Assembly (NCBI GenBank): GCA_038228295.1
Contig: JBBRPH010000011.1
Coordinates: 1 to 64,000 of the forward strand
Reading direction: 5' to 3'
DNA from: JAICKM01 sp038228295
Lineage (GTDB): Bacteria; Chloroflexota; Chloroflexia; QHBQ01; JAICKM01
DNA length: 64,000 bases
The translations under genes were made by a program, and so were the position numbers. The notes below the pieces were generated by a model. It made no database searches. It saw nothing but the letters and a program-made list of their open reading frames with translations, and was not told where the DNA came from. Positions 8,881 to 18,055 of this stretch are shown piece after piece (within the stretch, counting starts at the first letter, position 1; each line of letters begins with the position of its first letter).

Positions 8881-8914
8881 GCGAACCTCCACCTTAAGTG
8901 GGGGTTCGCTTTTT
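8881..8914 (+). terminator. Rho-independent terminator
   Basis: A 12-bp stem (8881-8892 with 8898-8909, one G:U pair) is followed by five T. It ends the 7975-8847 transcript before the ABC transporter. Confidence 0.88.
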
Positions 8915-8991
8915 GCGCCGATGCAACCAGCCGGCTGCTTTACTCGTAAGATTAGCAGACGATAACACGGTAGAAGGGGAAGGATAGCAGC

Positions 8992-10884
8992 GTGGCAGAA
9001 GCAGTACAGACACTCCCCGCCGGGGACACCACCCTGGTGACGCAAGCGGCCCCGGTCGGCGCGCCGTTGCGCCGCCTGTTCACTTTGATCCTGCCCTACT
9101 GGCAACGCTTTGCGCTGGGGGCGGCCTTGCTGCTGCTCAACAGCGTTATTTCGCTGGTGATTCCCATCACTGTACGGGAAATCGTGGACGGCGTAACCCA
9201 TGTGCGGGCGGTGGATTTAACCCTGGCTCTGGCCGGCCTGGTGGTGGTTGCGCTCATCAGTGCGCTACTCAACTTCGGGCAAACTTACCTGCTGGCCTAT
9301 GTCGGCGAGCGCCTCGTCGCCGACTTACGCCGGCGCGTGTTCGCTCATCTGCAAAGCCTGTCGCTGGCCTTCTACGAAAATCAGCGCGTGGGCGACCTCA
9401 CCTCGCGGCTGTCGAACGACGTGACGGCGGTGCAGGGCAACCTGACCAATAACCTGCCCGGCACCGCGCAGCAGGTCATCACGCTGGTCGGCGGCACGGC
9501 CTTGATTGTGGCCTTCGACTGGCGGCTGATCGTTATTGTCCTCGTGCTGGTGCCGCCGGTAATCCTGGTCGCCCGCACGCTCGGCAAGCGGCTGGAAGCG
9601 ACCTCCAAAGCCTCGCAAGAGTCGCTGGGTCAGGCCACGACGGTGCTGGAAGAGACCCTCAGCGCGCCGCGCGTGGTCAAAGCCTTCAACCGCGAAGACT
9701 ACGAAGCCGACCGCTACGGGCAGGCCGTCGAGCAGACCTTCCAGGTGGCGGTGCGCCGCATCCGGCTGGGTGCGGCCTTCGGCCCGATCATGACCCTGCT
9801 CGGCTTCGGCATCCTGATTAGCATTCTCTGGTTCGGCATCACGGAGATCCAGGCCGGGCGGCTGACCCCCGGCAGCCTAGTGATGTTGCTACTGCTGGTG
9901 TTCATGGTCTCCGGGCCGCTGGCCGGGCTGGCGACCACCTACTCGAACCTGCGCTCGGCCAGCGGGGCCGCCGCCCGCATCTTTGAGTTGCTGGACACGC
10001 AGGCCGACGTGGCCGACGCGCCCGACGCGATCGCGCTACCGGTGGTGCAGGGCGCGATCCAATTTGATCACGCCACATTCCACTACGGCAGCGGCCCGGA
10101 AGTGATCCACGACCTATCCTTAACCATCGAGCCGGGGCAGGTGGTAGCGCTGGTCGGGCCGAGCGGCGCGGGTAAGACGACGCTGGCCGCGCTGATCCCG
10201 CGCTTCTATGATGTGCAGGGCGGGCGGGTGCTGATTGACGGCCACGATGTCAAAGGCGTGCGGCTGCGCGACTTGCGCGGCCATATCGGCGTGGTGCCGC
10301 AGGAGCCGATCCTGTTCGGCGGCACCTTGCGCGACAATATTCGCTACGGCAAATTGAACGCGCCGCAAGAGGAAGTGGAGGCCGCCGCCCGCGCCGCCAA
10401 CCTCGGCAGCCTGATCCGTGAAATGCCGGACGGCTATGACACAATCATCGGCGAACGCGGCGTGAAGCTGTCGGGCGGCCAACGCCAGCGCGTCGCCATC
10501 GCCCGCGCCCTGCTCCGCAACCCGCGCATCCTGATCCTGGACGAAGCTACCTCGGCGCTCGACAATGAAAGTGAAGCGCTGATCAAGGGCGCGCTCGAAC
10601 GGCTGATGCGGAACCGCACTGTCGTGATCATCGCGCACCGCCTGACCACGGTGGAGCGGGCCGACCGCATCGTGGTGTTGGACGCGGGCCGCATCGTAGA
10701 AACCGGCACCCACGCCGACTTGCTGGCCGCCGAAGGGTTGTACCATCGGCTGTATACCGGCTATCAGGCCGCCGCTCAAGCCGCTGCCGACGGTGATGCC
10801 GTCACCCTGCCCGACCTCGAATTGCTGATGGGCTCGGAATTGGGTCGCCTTGCACCCGCGCAGGCAACAACCCCGGCCGGTTAG
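8992..10884 (+). CDS. ABC transporter, fused permease and ATPase (MsbA-like half-transporter)
   Basis: 630 aa. An N-terminal six-helix ABC exporter domain (about 25-320) is joined to an ATPase domain. Walker A is GPSGAGKTT near residue 388, the signature LSGGQ near 492, Walker B ILILDEAT near 512, and the H-loop in IIAHRLTT follows. This is the exporter layout that works as a homodimer or with a partner half. The substrate is unknown (lipid, drug or peptide), and no partner lies next to it. GTG start with GGGGAAGG about nine bases upstream. It ends just before a long hairpin. Confidence 0.95.
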   Translation: MAEAVQTLPAGDTTLVTQAAPVGAPLRRLFTLILPYWQRFALGAALLLLNSVISLVIPITVREIVDGVTHVRAVDLTLALAGLVVVALISALLNFGQTYLLAYVGERLVADLRRRVFAHLQSLSLAFYENQRVGDLTSRLSNDVTAVQGNLTNNLPGTAQQVITLVGGTALIVAFDWRLIVIVLVLVPPVILVARTLGKRLEATSKASQESLGQATTVLEETLSAPRVVKAFNREDYEADRYGQAVEQTFQVAVRRIRLGAAFGPIMTLLGFGILISILWFGITEIQAGRLTPGSLVMLLLLVFMVSGPLAGLATTYSNLRSASGAAARIFELLDTQADVADAPDAIALPVVQGAIQFDHATFHYGSGPEVIHDLSLTIEPGQVVALVGPSGAGKTTLAALIPRFYDVQGGRVLIDGHDVKGVRLRDLRGHIGVVPQEPILFGGTLRDNIRYGKLNAPQEEVEAAARAANLGSLIREMPDGYDTIIGERGVKLSGGQRQRVAIARALLRNPRILILDEATSALDNESEALIKGALERLMRNRTVVIIAHRLTTVERADRIVVLDAGRIVETGTHADLLAAEGLYHRLYTGYQAAAQAAADGDAVTLPDLELLMGSELGRLAPAQATTPAG

Positions 10885-10928
10885 ACCCGGCGGGGCACGA
10901 AAGAACACGTTCACACCTGGCGCTCACC

Positions 10929-10969
10929 GACTCGCACTCCCTGCCATACGATGTATGGGAGTGCGAGTC
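10929..10969 (+). terminator. Long hairpin, likely transcription end
   Basis: Arms 10929-10941 and 10957-10969 (GACTCGCACTCCC and its complement) enclose a second short stem, CATAC/GTATG. No T-run follows. The arm closely matches the hairpin at 12620-12664, so both belong to one repeat family placed after genes. Confidence 0.7.
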
Positions 10970-11182
10970 AGCAGGCTTCCTGCCTGTAGTCTACTACCCT
11001 GATTCTGCTAAGTGTTTCCGCTTATGATAGCCTGGATCGCTCATTCGGATTAGTGGCACGAACAACCCGTAAGATTCCGCTTCCGCTTTTGGTGCGCTTA
11101 AACGATAGGGCAAACCAAGCAACAGTAGCAGTGATAGATGTGTGTTAGTGGCATCTCTAGCAAATACGGAGAGGAGCACAGG

Positions 11183-12298
11183 ATGAGTGGAGTACGGGTA
11201 CTGGTGGGCACGCGCAAAGGCGCGTTCGTCCTAACAGCAGACGGCAAGCGTGAACAGTGGGAAGTTAGCGGCCCTCACTTTGCAGGTTGGGAGATTTACC
11301 ACCTCAAAGGATCGCCGGTGGACCCACAACGGCTGTATGCCTCGCAGTCCAGCGGCTGGTTCGGGCAGTTGATCCAGCGATCTGATGACGGCGGCCGGAC
11401 ATGGGAACCCGTCGGTAACGAGTTCGTGTACGAAGGCATTCCCGGCACGCACCAATGGTATGACGGCACGCAGCACCCCTGGGAGTTCGCACGTATCTGG
11501 CATCTCGAACCGTCGCTGACCGATCCCGACACCGTGTACGCCGGGGCGGAAGACGCGGCACTGTTCCGCAGCGTGGACGGCGGACGGAGCTGGCAGGAAC
11601 TGGCGGGGTTGCGCCGCCACACCTCTGGACCGTCCTGGCAGCCGGGGGCGGGGGGAATGTGTCTGCACACAGTGGTACTCGATCCCAGCCGTCCTGATCG
11701 GATCTTTGTCGCCATCTCGGCGGCGGGGGCCTTCCGCAGCGATGATGCCGGTCAAACGTGGCGGCCCATCAACCAGGGTCTCCAGTCGGAGGGCATTCCC
11801 GACCCGAAGGCGGAAGTCGGCCATTGCGTCCATCGCATCGCCCTACACCCGGCGCGCCCAGACGTGCTATTTATGCAGAAACACTGGGATGTCATGCGGA
11901 GCGACAATGCCGGCGAGTCATGGCACGAGATCAGCGGGAACCTACCCTCCGACTTCGGCTTCCCTATTGCCGTTCATGCCCACGAGCCGAATACCGTCTA
12001 TGTCGTCCCGATCAAAAGCGACTCCCAGCATTTTCCGCCCGAAGGGAAGCTGCGGGTGTATCGCAGCAAGGCCGGCGGCAATGAGTGGGAAGCCCTCACT
12101 ACAGGGCTTCCGCAGCGCGACTGCTACGTCAATGTATTGCGCGACGCGATGGCGGTGGACACGCTTGATGCGTGCGGTGTGTACTTCGGCACCACCGGCG
12201 GGCAGGTCTATGCTTCGGCGGATAGCGGCGACACCTGGACCCCTATCGTCCGCGACCTGCCGGCGGTCCTTTCGGTCGAAGTGCAGACCCTGCCATGA
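11183..12298 (+). CDS. BNR/Ycf48-type beta-propeller protein (sialidase fold)
   Basis: 371 aa built of repeated Asp-box-like units such as RSDDGGRTWEPV, RSVDGGRSWQEL, RSDDAGQTWRPI and SADSGDTWTPI, spaced 40-70 residues. These mark a WD40/YVTN/BNR-like propeller. The sialidase fold does not imply sialidase activity; many relatives are scaffolds. No signal peptide is seen. The ATG at 11183 is chosen because GAGGAG lies a few bases upstream; the in-frame start at 11138 has no ribosome site. The stop overlaps the start of the MoaD/ThiS-like gene, so the two are translated together. Confidence 0.88.
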   Translation: MSGVRVLVGTRKGAFVLTADGKREQWEVSGPHFAGWEIYHLKGSPVDPQRLYASQSSGWFGQLIQRSDDGGRTWEPVGNEFVYEGIPGTHQWYDGTQHPWEFARIWHLEPSLTDPDTVYAGAEDAALFRSVDGGRSWQELAGLRRHTSGPSWQPGAGGMCLHTVVLDPSRPDRIFVAISAAGAFRSDDAGQTWRPINQGLQSEGIPDPKAEVGHCVHRIALHPARPDVLFMQKHWDVMRSDNAGESWHEISGNLPSDFGFPIAVHAHEPNTVYVVPIKSDSQHFPPEGKLRVYRSKAGGNEWEALTTGLPQRDCYVNVLRDAMAVDTLDACGVYFGTTGGQVYASADSGDTWTPIVRDLPAVLSVEVQTLP

Positions 12299-12591
12299 TC
12301 CGCGTCATGCTCCCGGCCCATCTGCGCCATCTCGCGCACCTTGACGACGACGTGGAACTACAGGTTGCGGAACCGGCTACCCTGCGCGCCGTCCTTGATG
12401 CCCTCGAAGCCCAGTATCCCATGCTGCGCGGGACGATCCGCGACCACGTCACCCAGGTCCGCCGGCCGTTTGTGCGCTTCTTCGCCTGCGAGCAGGATCT
12501 ATCCCATGAATCGCCGGATGCCCCGCTCCCCGCCGCAGTCGTCCAGGGGGTGGAGCCTCTGTGGATCGTAGGGGCTATGGCCGGCGGCTAA
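12295..12591 (+). CDS. MoaD/ThiS-family ubiquitin-like protein
   Basis: 98 aa. The pattern of a short beta-grasp protein is followed by a C-terminal AMAGG. The terminal Gly-Gly is what sulfur-carrier and ubiquitin-like proteins need for adenylation and thiocarboxylation. It is somewhat longer than MoaD (about 80 aa). ATGA overlap (12295-12298) couples it to the propeller gene. No moa, thi or E1-like gene is adjacent, so it is not clearly part of molybdopterin or thiamine synthesis; pairing with a propeller points to another target. A hairpin follows. Confidence 0.85.
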   Translation: MIRVMLPAHLRHLAHLDDDVELQVAEPATLRAVLDALEAQYPMLRGTIRDHVTQVRRPFVRFFACEQDLSHESPDAPLPAAVVQGVEPLWIVGAMAGG

Positions 12592-12619
12592 CGGGTACAA
12601 CCCAATCGCCGCGCCGGTA

Positions 12620-12664
12620 AAACTGACTCGCATTCCCCGCTAGTGAGGGAATGCGAGTCAGTTT
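12620..12664 (+). terminator. 18-bp hairpin with T-rich tail
   Basis: Perfect 18-bp arms 12620-12637 and 12647-12664, loop of nine bases, then TTTCC. An outer stem GCCGGTA/TACCGGC (12613-12619 with 12670-12676) extends the structure. It shares GACTCGCAyTCCC with the hairpin at 10929. It probably ends the propeller-MoaD transcript. Confidence 0.8.
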
Positions 12665-12836
12665 GTTTCCTACCGGCACCACCAATGCCCACAATGACAA
12701 AACCCCACGAGATAGCTATAATACGGGCAACGTGCTCCCGATTCCAGGCATTGCACTTTACCGTCAGCCTTGCCCGACGCGGATCAACCCTCGTCGTGAT
12801 CCTTCGTGCTTCTTCATGGATCAAAAGGAGAAACTG

Positions 12837-14281
12837 ATGATTGACGAATCGATTCTGCACGCCGCCGTCGCGGCCGCCGGACGGTTGGGTGCGGACTATG
12901 CTGAGGCGCGGGCCGAGGACCGGCTGACCGAGACGCTGCACGCGCGCGACACAGCCGTGGAGCGGCTGACCCAGGATCGCGACAACGGCTGGGGCTTGCG
13001 CGTGGCCGTCGGCGGGGGTTGGGGCTTCGCGGCCACAGTGGATAGCAGCCCGGCAGCCGCCGAGAGCGTGGCAGTTGAAGCGGTGGCGATTGCCCGCGCT
13101 AGTGCCACGCACCGCAACGCACCAGTGGACCTGATACAAATGCCCAGCGAACGCGGCACCTACAGCACTCCACCGCACACCGATCCCTTCGCGGTGCCGC
13201 TGCCGGAGCGCATCCATTTGCTGCTGGACGCATTGGCGGCAATGCAGGGCGGTCATGCCCGTGTGCGCGTGGCCGACGGCGAACTGCAATGGGTCCGCAT
13301 CGAAAAGCACTTCGTCAACAGCAGCGGCGCGGATCTGCGGCAGACGATGGTGGAGAGCGGCTTCGCTATCGGGGCCGTGGCGGTGGGTGACGACGGCTAC
13401 AGCTACCGCCGTAGCTACAACAATATGGCCCAGGCCGGCTGGGAATACCTGATCGGGCTGGACCTAGTGCGTGAGGGCGAGCGGGTGGGACGCGAGGCGG
13501 GCGAACTGGTGAGCGCGCCGTGGGCACCCGCCGGCCCAACGACGGCGGTAGTCGGCCCGGAAATGGTCGCCCTGCTGGTCCATGAAAGTTGCGGCCACCC
13601 CATCGAACTGGATCGCGTGTTGGGCTGGGAAGCGGCGTTTGCCGGCACGTCGTTCCTCATGCCGGAGATGCTAGGTCGGTTCCGCTACGGCTCGCCCCAC
13701 GTCAACATCACCGCCGACGCGGTGCAGCCGGGCGGCCTGGGCACCTACGGCTGGGACGATGAGGGCACCCCCGCGCAACGCACGCCGATTATCCGCGCCG
13801 GCCTGTTCGAAGGCTATCTGACCAGCCGCGAAACCGCGCCGGCTATCGGCCAGGCCAGCAACGGCACCGCCCGCGCCACGTCCTGGGGCCGCATCCCCAT
13901 CGTCCGTATGACCAACCTGAGCCTTGACCCGACGCCCGACGGTCCCAGCCTGGCCGCGATGATCGCGGCAGTCGAACACGGCTTGTATCTCAATACACCC
14001 AGTTCGTGGAGCCTGGACGACAAACGGATGAACTTCCATTTTTCGGTCGAAATGTGCCGCGAAATCCGCCACGGCGAACTGGGCCAACTGTACAAGGCGG
14101 CCTCGTTCCAGGACCGCACGCCACTATTCTGGGGCCGCGTGGCCGCCGTGGGCGGGCCGCAAGACTGGCGGCTGTACGGCTTCCCCGGCTGCGCAAAGGT
14201 GAACCGTTGCAAAGCTGCCATGTGGCGCACGGCGCAACCCCGATCTTGGTCGAAAACCTCGTCATCGGCAAGGAGGGCTAA
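12837..14281 (+). pseudogene. tldD: TldD metalloprotease, interrupted by an apparent one-base frameshift
   Basis: TldD is the catalytic half of the TldD/TldE zinc protease. HESCGH at residues 249-254 is the HExxxH zinc motif. ATG 12837 follows AAAGGAG by six bases. At about 14190-14195 the frame breaks. Up to there the protein reads ...LYGFPGC in frame. The family C-terminus (KGEPLQSCHVAHGATP, then ENLVIGKEG and a TAA at 14279) continues one frame over, as expected if one base (for example a G in TGCGGCAAA) were lost. Without correction the frame runs into tldE and gives a 945-aa read-through. The Cys just before the break corresponds to the third zinc ligand and is kept. Either a sequencing or assembly error or a true mutation. 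Confidence 0.85.
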
Positions 14282-14285
14282 CCGC

Positions 14286-15674
14286 ATGGATACGCTGCCG
14301 AACGGCCCCGACCGCGACACGCTGGAAGCGGCCCTCGCCGCCTCACCGGCGGAACAGACCGAAATCGCGCTGCTGCACGACTGCACCGCCGTCACCCGCT
14401 ATGCCAACTCTGAGATCCATCAGAATGTCCGGCAGGAGAACCGCCGGGCCGCCGTGCGCGTAGCTGTGGGTGGGGCGACAGCGCGGGTATTCACCAACGA
14501 TACCACCCGCGCCGGCTTGACTCATGCCGCCGCAGAGGCCACCGCGTTGGCCCGCTTGCAAGCGCCCAACCCGCGCTTCCACTCCCTGCCTGCGCCCGAC
14601 TCCGGCTCCACCCCCGACCATGACGCACCGGCCGCCTCCTTCGCCGCCACCGCCGCCTGCACCCCCGCCGACCGCGCCGCCGCCGTCGGCCAAATTATTG
14701 ACCTGGCCCGCGCCGCCGGCTACACCGCGTATGGCACCTACCGCAGCAGCAGCAGCCGGCTCCAGGTGGCGAATTCGCTGGGCATCCGCAGGCGGGCCGA
14801 CTATACCACCGCCTATCTCAAAGCGTTGATCGAAAGCCCCGATGGGAGCGGCTATGCCGATGCCCTCAGTCGCGATGTGGGCGCACTGGATCCGCAGGCC
14901 GTCGGGGCACAGGCCGTCGCTAAATGCCGCCTGAATCAGGGCCAACGCGAGATCGCGCCCGGCGACTATGCGGCCGTGTTCGAGCCGAACGCGGTGGCCG
15001 ACATGGTCCGCTTCCCGGTCAGCCTGGGTCTGGGCGCACGGTCGTTCCAAGACGGCGAATCGTTCATGGCAGGCAAAATTGGGGCAGCCGTCACCGGCGA
15101 GCCGGTGACGCTCTGGGACGACCCACGCGACCCGCGCTGTATGCCTATGAGCATTGATGCCGAGGGGCTACCCAGTGTGCGGGTGCCGCTGATCGAAGCG
15201 GGCATCGCGCGCGGCGTGGTCTACGACAGCGAGACGGCGGGCCTGGAGCCGGGCCGCCGCTCCACCGGCCACGCTGCCAACCCTTTCGACGACGTGGAAT
15301 ACGGTACCGCCCTGCCCAGCCATCTGATCATGCCCACCGGCCCGGCCTCTATTGAGGAGTTGGCGCGGCGTATGGGGCGGGGCGTGCTGGTCACCCGCTT
15401 CCACTACACGCACGGCCCCGACCGTAAGCGCGTGGTCGCTACCGGGACGACGCGCGACGGCACCTTCTGGGTCGAAGGCGGCGAAATCGCCTATGCGCTG
15501 AAAAACCTGCGCTTCGGCATGAGTGTGCTGGACTTGCTGGGCAGCATCCAGGCTGCCGGGCAGGGTAAGTGCTGCCAAGATTGGTGGTCGGCCAACGGCA
15601 TGGGCAGCATCTACTATTACCTACCTGCCTTGTGGTTCGCCCGCGCCACGTTCACCGGCGTGACCACGTTCTGA
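14286..15674 (+). CDS. tldE: TldE/PmbA metalloprotease subunit
   Basis: 462 aa. Non-catalytic partner of TldD in the heterodimer that degrades unfolded peptides and, in some bacteria, matures peptide antibiotics. It lacks HExxxH. The C-terminal half is diagnostic: GLEPGRRSTGHA, then LIMPTGPASIEELARRMGRG and the final FTGVTTF. ATG at 14286 is preceded by AAGGAGGG eight bases upstream, showing that it is an independent gene. It starts five bases after the proper tldD stop. Because of the tldD frameshift it also lies in frame with the front part of tldD. Confidence 0.93.
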   Translation: MDTLPNGPDRDTLEAALAASPAEQTEIALLHDCTAVTRYANSEIHQNVRQENRRAAVRVAVGGATARVFTNDTTRAGLTHAAAEATALARLQAPNPRFHSLPAPDSGSTPDHDAPAASFAATAACTPADRAAAVGQIIDLARAAGYTAYGTYRSSSSRLQVANSLGIRRRADYTTAYLKALIESPDGSGYADALSRDVGALDPQAVGAQAVAKCRLNQGQREIAPGDYAAVFEPNAVADMVRFPVSLGLGARSFQDGESFMAGKIGAAVTGEPVTLWDDPRDPRCMPMSIDAEGLPSVRVPLIEAGIARGVVYDSETAGLEPGRRSTGHAANPFDDVEYGTALPSHLIMPTGPASIEELARRMGRGVLVTRFHYTHGPDRKRVVATGTTRDGTFWVEGGEIAYALKNLRFGMSVLDLLGSIQAAGQGKCCQDWWSANGMGSIYYYLPALWFARATFTGVTTF

Positions 15675-15709
15675 GCGCGCAACGTGCCACGTGAGTACGG
15701 GAGCCTGCT

Positions 15710-15952
15710 ATGACCCCTGAGACCCTTACGCCGGAAACCTGCCCGCACAACCGGGTCACAATAGACCGCAAACACGGCTGCTGGGTACGCCACTCCTTCT
15801 TTCAGGGGCGCCCCCAGGCCACCCGCACCCTCGTCGGCGACAGCAACGGCACGATCCGGGTGCGCTGCTTCGACTGCACCTACGAGCGCCAGTTCACCGC
15901 CAGCCAAGAGAAGCCGCCATGGGTACTCGACCTGCTGCGGCTGATGGAGTAG
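15710..15952 (+). CDS. Small zinc-ribbon-like protein
   Basis: 80 aa, unrecognised. C11 and H13 (TCPHN) with C53 and C56 (VRCFDCTYER) could bind one zinc, giving a short zinc-ribbon-like knuckle pair. GGGAG lies upstream of the ATG. It follows tldE by 35 bases on the same strand and might be co-transcribed. No known partner. Confidence 0.6.
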   Translation: MTPETLTPETCPHNRVTIDRKHGCWVRHSFFQGRPQATRTLVGDSNGTIRVRCFDCTYERQFTASQEKPPWVLDLLRLME

Positions 15953-16190
15953 CAGACATGCGAAGGTAACCACGCTGCTTCGCACGCTGAGTACTTTTGC
16001 TGCGCTGCTTGCGGTGCCCATAGTGATTTAGGCTTATAATAAATGCAAACAAGCACTCAGCGGAAGCCCAATGGAAAGCAATTAACCAACGCTTGACTGC
16101 AAATCGCGCCGCCGATAATGAGTTGCGTTAATTATAGGCATGGAGCCGATTTGTGGATACGCGGCTGGGGGCCGCGATTAAGGAGACTGC
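15953..16190 (+). other. Gene-free stretch with AT-rich promoter-like core
   Basis: This 238-bp stretch holds no credible ORF. TATAAT at 16036-16041 is the only promoter-like hexamer and would serve the acetyltransferase at 16191; its -35 spacing is poor. No hairpin or repeat stands out. Confidence 0.35.
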
Positions 16191-17390
16191 GTGACGGCGG
16201 AGGCGCTGTATATCCAAGCACCCGATGAGGCGACCCACGCCGAGGCGATTTATGCGCTGGCTGCTGAGGAGTGGGATCCGGATTTGGCCGAGAACTGCCG
16301 TCAGGGGCGCATCCACGGTAGCCATTACGACTGGGCGACCGCGCGCATCGGTCTGATCGGCGAAGAAGTTGTTACCCATGTCGGGGTCTACGCTCTCACG
16401 CTACGGATCGGCACGGCACGGGTGCCGACAGCGGGGGTTAACCTGGTCGTCACCCACCCAGCGCATCGCGGGCAACGCTATATGCAGGCCACCCTTGAGG
16501 CGACCCACGCCGCGATGCACGCGGCGGGTTACAGCCTGAGCATCCTCTGCAACGCGACCGACGGCTACTATCCACAGTTCGGCTACCGTACCGCCTGGGG
16601 CGAAACACTCTACGAGATCGCCCGCCGCGAGTTGCCGCCGTTACCGGCGGAGGTGGAACTGCACCCGTTTACACCGGGGCAACGCGACGACCTGGACGCA
16701 CTGTTTAACGCCGAGAACGCCACGCTCACCGGCACGGTGCTGCGCCCCACCTATCCGCACACCAAAACGCCCGGCGATGCCGAAGGCTACCTATGGCACG
16801 ACGCGGCGGGGGCCGTCAGCGGCTACATCGTCTACTCGTATTCCGGTGAGCGCGGCATCTTGTGGCACGAAGACTCGGCGGGCGACCCGGTGGTGCGGCT
16901 GGGCGCATTGCGGCAGGCGGCGCGGGAGCATGAGTGCTCCACGCTGCGCTTCCCGCGCCTGCCCCCGCGCGGCCTGCCGGCGCGCGAATTACGGCAATTG
17001 GCCGGGGGGCTGGAGGTGGACTACCGGCCTACCGGCGGCTGGATGGTCAAGCTGATCAACTTGCCCGCACTATGTACCCAGTTAGCCGCCGAATGGGGCC
17101 GCCGCTTGGCCGGGTCAGCCCTGGCAGGCTGGCGGGGTACGTTACGGATCGAGTCGGGTGGCGCGGCGGTAACGCTGGCGATTGCACGGGGCCAAGTGAA
17201 CGTGATCGCGCCGCGCCGCACGCACCACACCATCAGCGCCGGCCCCGAATTGGCCCAGTTGGTGCTGGGCACGTTTGATCCCGCCGAGATCACCGCCACG
17301 ACCGGCACTACGCTGACCGGCGATGCAGCGGTGCTGGTCGCGGTGCTGTTCCCGGCGCAAGATCCGCAGATGGGCAACGCCGATCTGTAA
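16191..17390 (+). CDS. Eis-like GNAT N-acetyltransferase with SCP2-type C-terminal domain
   Basis: 399 aa, the length of Eis-family enzymes. The first GNAT domain has the acetyl-CoA pyrophosphate loop around HPAHRGQRYMQATLE (about 92-106). A second GNAT-like half follows. The last ~100 residues have the sterol-carrier-like SCP2 fold pattern seen in Eis. Eis members acetylate amines of varied substrates, including aminoglycosides in mycobacteria; the substrate here is unknown. GTG start with AAGGAG upstream. Followed after 27 bases by another acetyltransferase. Confidence 0.85.
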   Translation: MTAEALYIQAPDEATHAEAIYALAAEEWDPDLAENCRQGRIHGSHYDWATARIGLIGEEVVTHVGVYALTLRIGTARVPTAGVNLVVTHPAHRGQRYMQATLEATHAAMHAAGYSLSILCNATDGYYPQFGYRTAWGETLYEIARRELPPLPAEVELHPFTPGQRDDLDALFNAENATLTGTVLRPTYPHTKTPGDAEGYLWHDAAGAVSGYIVYSYSGERGILWHEDSAGDPVVRLGALRQAAREHECSTLRFPRLPPRGLPARELRQLAGGLEVDYRPTGGWMVKLINLPALCTQLAAEWGRRLAGSALAGWRGTLRIESGGAAVTLAIARGQVNVIAPRRTHHTISAGPELAQLVLGTFDPAEITATTGTTLTGDAAVLVAVLFPAQDPQMGNADL

Positions 17391-17417
17391 GCCATCCGCC
17401 TCCAGAAGGAGCAACCA

Positions 17418-18017
17418 ATGGATGTGCAACCCGTCACGCTGGTCGGGCGCACCGTGCGCCTGGAACCGCTAACCGTCGCCCATGCCGCCGGGCTATGCGC
17501 GACCGCCGGCGATACCGCGCTCACCTATATTTATACCAAACCACGTGAGCGCACACCGGCAGGTTTCGCTGCCTATATTCAGAGCCTCTACGAGGATTAC
17601 GGTTGGTGTCCTTTTGTCATTATAGATCAGGCCGCTGGGCAACCAGTGGGCGTGAGTTGTTATCTCGACATTCGCCCCGCCCATCGCGGGCTGGAGATCG
17701 GCGGCACCTGGATCACCGCGTCGCACCAGGGCACGGCCGTCAACCCCGAAGCGAAGTATCTACTGCTGCGCCATGCCTTCGAATCGCTGGGCGCAGTGCG
17801 CGTGCAACTCAAGACCGATGGGCGCAATCTCCAGAGCCAAGCCGCCATCGCCAAGCTAGGCGCGGTGCGCGAAGGCGTATTACGCCGCCACCTGATCCTG
17901 CCCGACGGCTATGTGCGCGACAGTGTGCTCTACAGCATCACCCACAGTGAGTGGCCGGCGGTGCGCGAGCGCTTAGTGGTGCGGCTGGGCTATGTGCCGG
18001 CGACGGACGCCCCATGA
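17418..18017 (+). CDS. RimJ/RimL-like GNAT N-acetyltransferase
   Basis: 199 aa. RTVRLEPLTVAHAAGL opens the protein, IGGTWITASHQGTAVNPEAKYLLL covers the acetyl-CoA site, and NLQSQAAIAKLGAVREGVLRRH is the C-terminal motif typical of RimJ/RimL and Acetyltransf_3 proteins. These acetylate N-termini of proteins or small amines. AGAAGGAG lies ahead of the ATG. It forms a likely two-gene unit with the Eis-like gene. Confidence 0.9.
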   Translation: MDVQPVTLVGRTVRLEPLTVAHAAGLCATAGDTALTYIYTKPRERTPAGFAAYIQSLYEDYGWCPFVIIDQAAGQPVGVSCYLDIRPAHRGLEIGGTWITASHQGTAVNPEAKYLLLRHAFESLGAVRVQLKTDGRNLQSQAAIAKLGAVREGVLRRHLILPDGYVRDSVLYSITHSEWPAVRERLVVRLGYVPATDAP

Positions 18018-18038
18018 CTCGCCGGACAACGGAGACTC

Positions 18039-18055
18039 TGGTATAATCGTCGCTA
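18039..18055 (+). promoter_or_regulatory. Extended -10 promoter with leaderless start
   Basis: TGgTATAAT (18039-18047) is followed after seven bases by the ATG at 18055. A start site seven bases past the -10 would fall on or next to the A of ATG, and there is no Shine-Dalgarno, so the mRNA is probably leaderless. No clear -35. Confidence 0.65.

Noticed and set aside
10120..10914. 264-codon minus-strand frame opposite the ABC ATPase
   Set aside because: Shadow of the conserved ATPase domain with no recognisable motif.
12837..15674. A single TldD-TldE fusion protein
   Set aside because: The missing TldD C-terminus is found intact in another frame with its own stop, and tldE has its own ribosome site, so a frameshift is the simpler reading.
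17992..18054. Upstream start for the GT-C-like gene
   Set aside because: It overlaps the acetyltransferase gene, lacks a ribosome site and would place a strong -10 box within the coding region.
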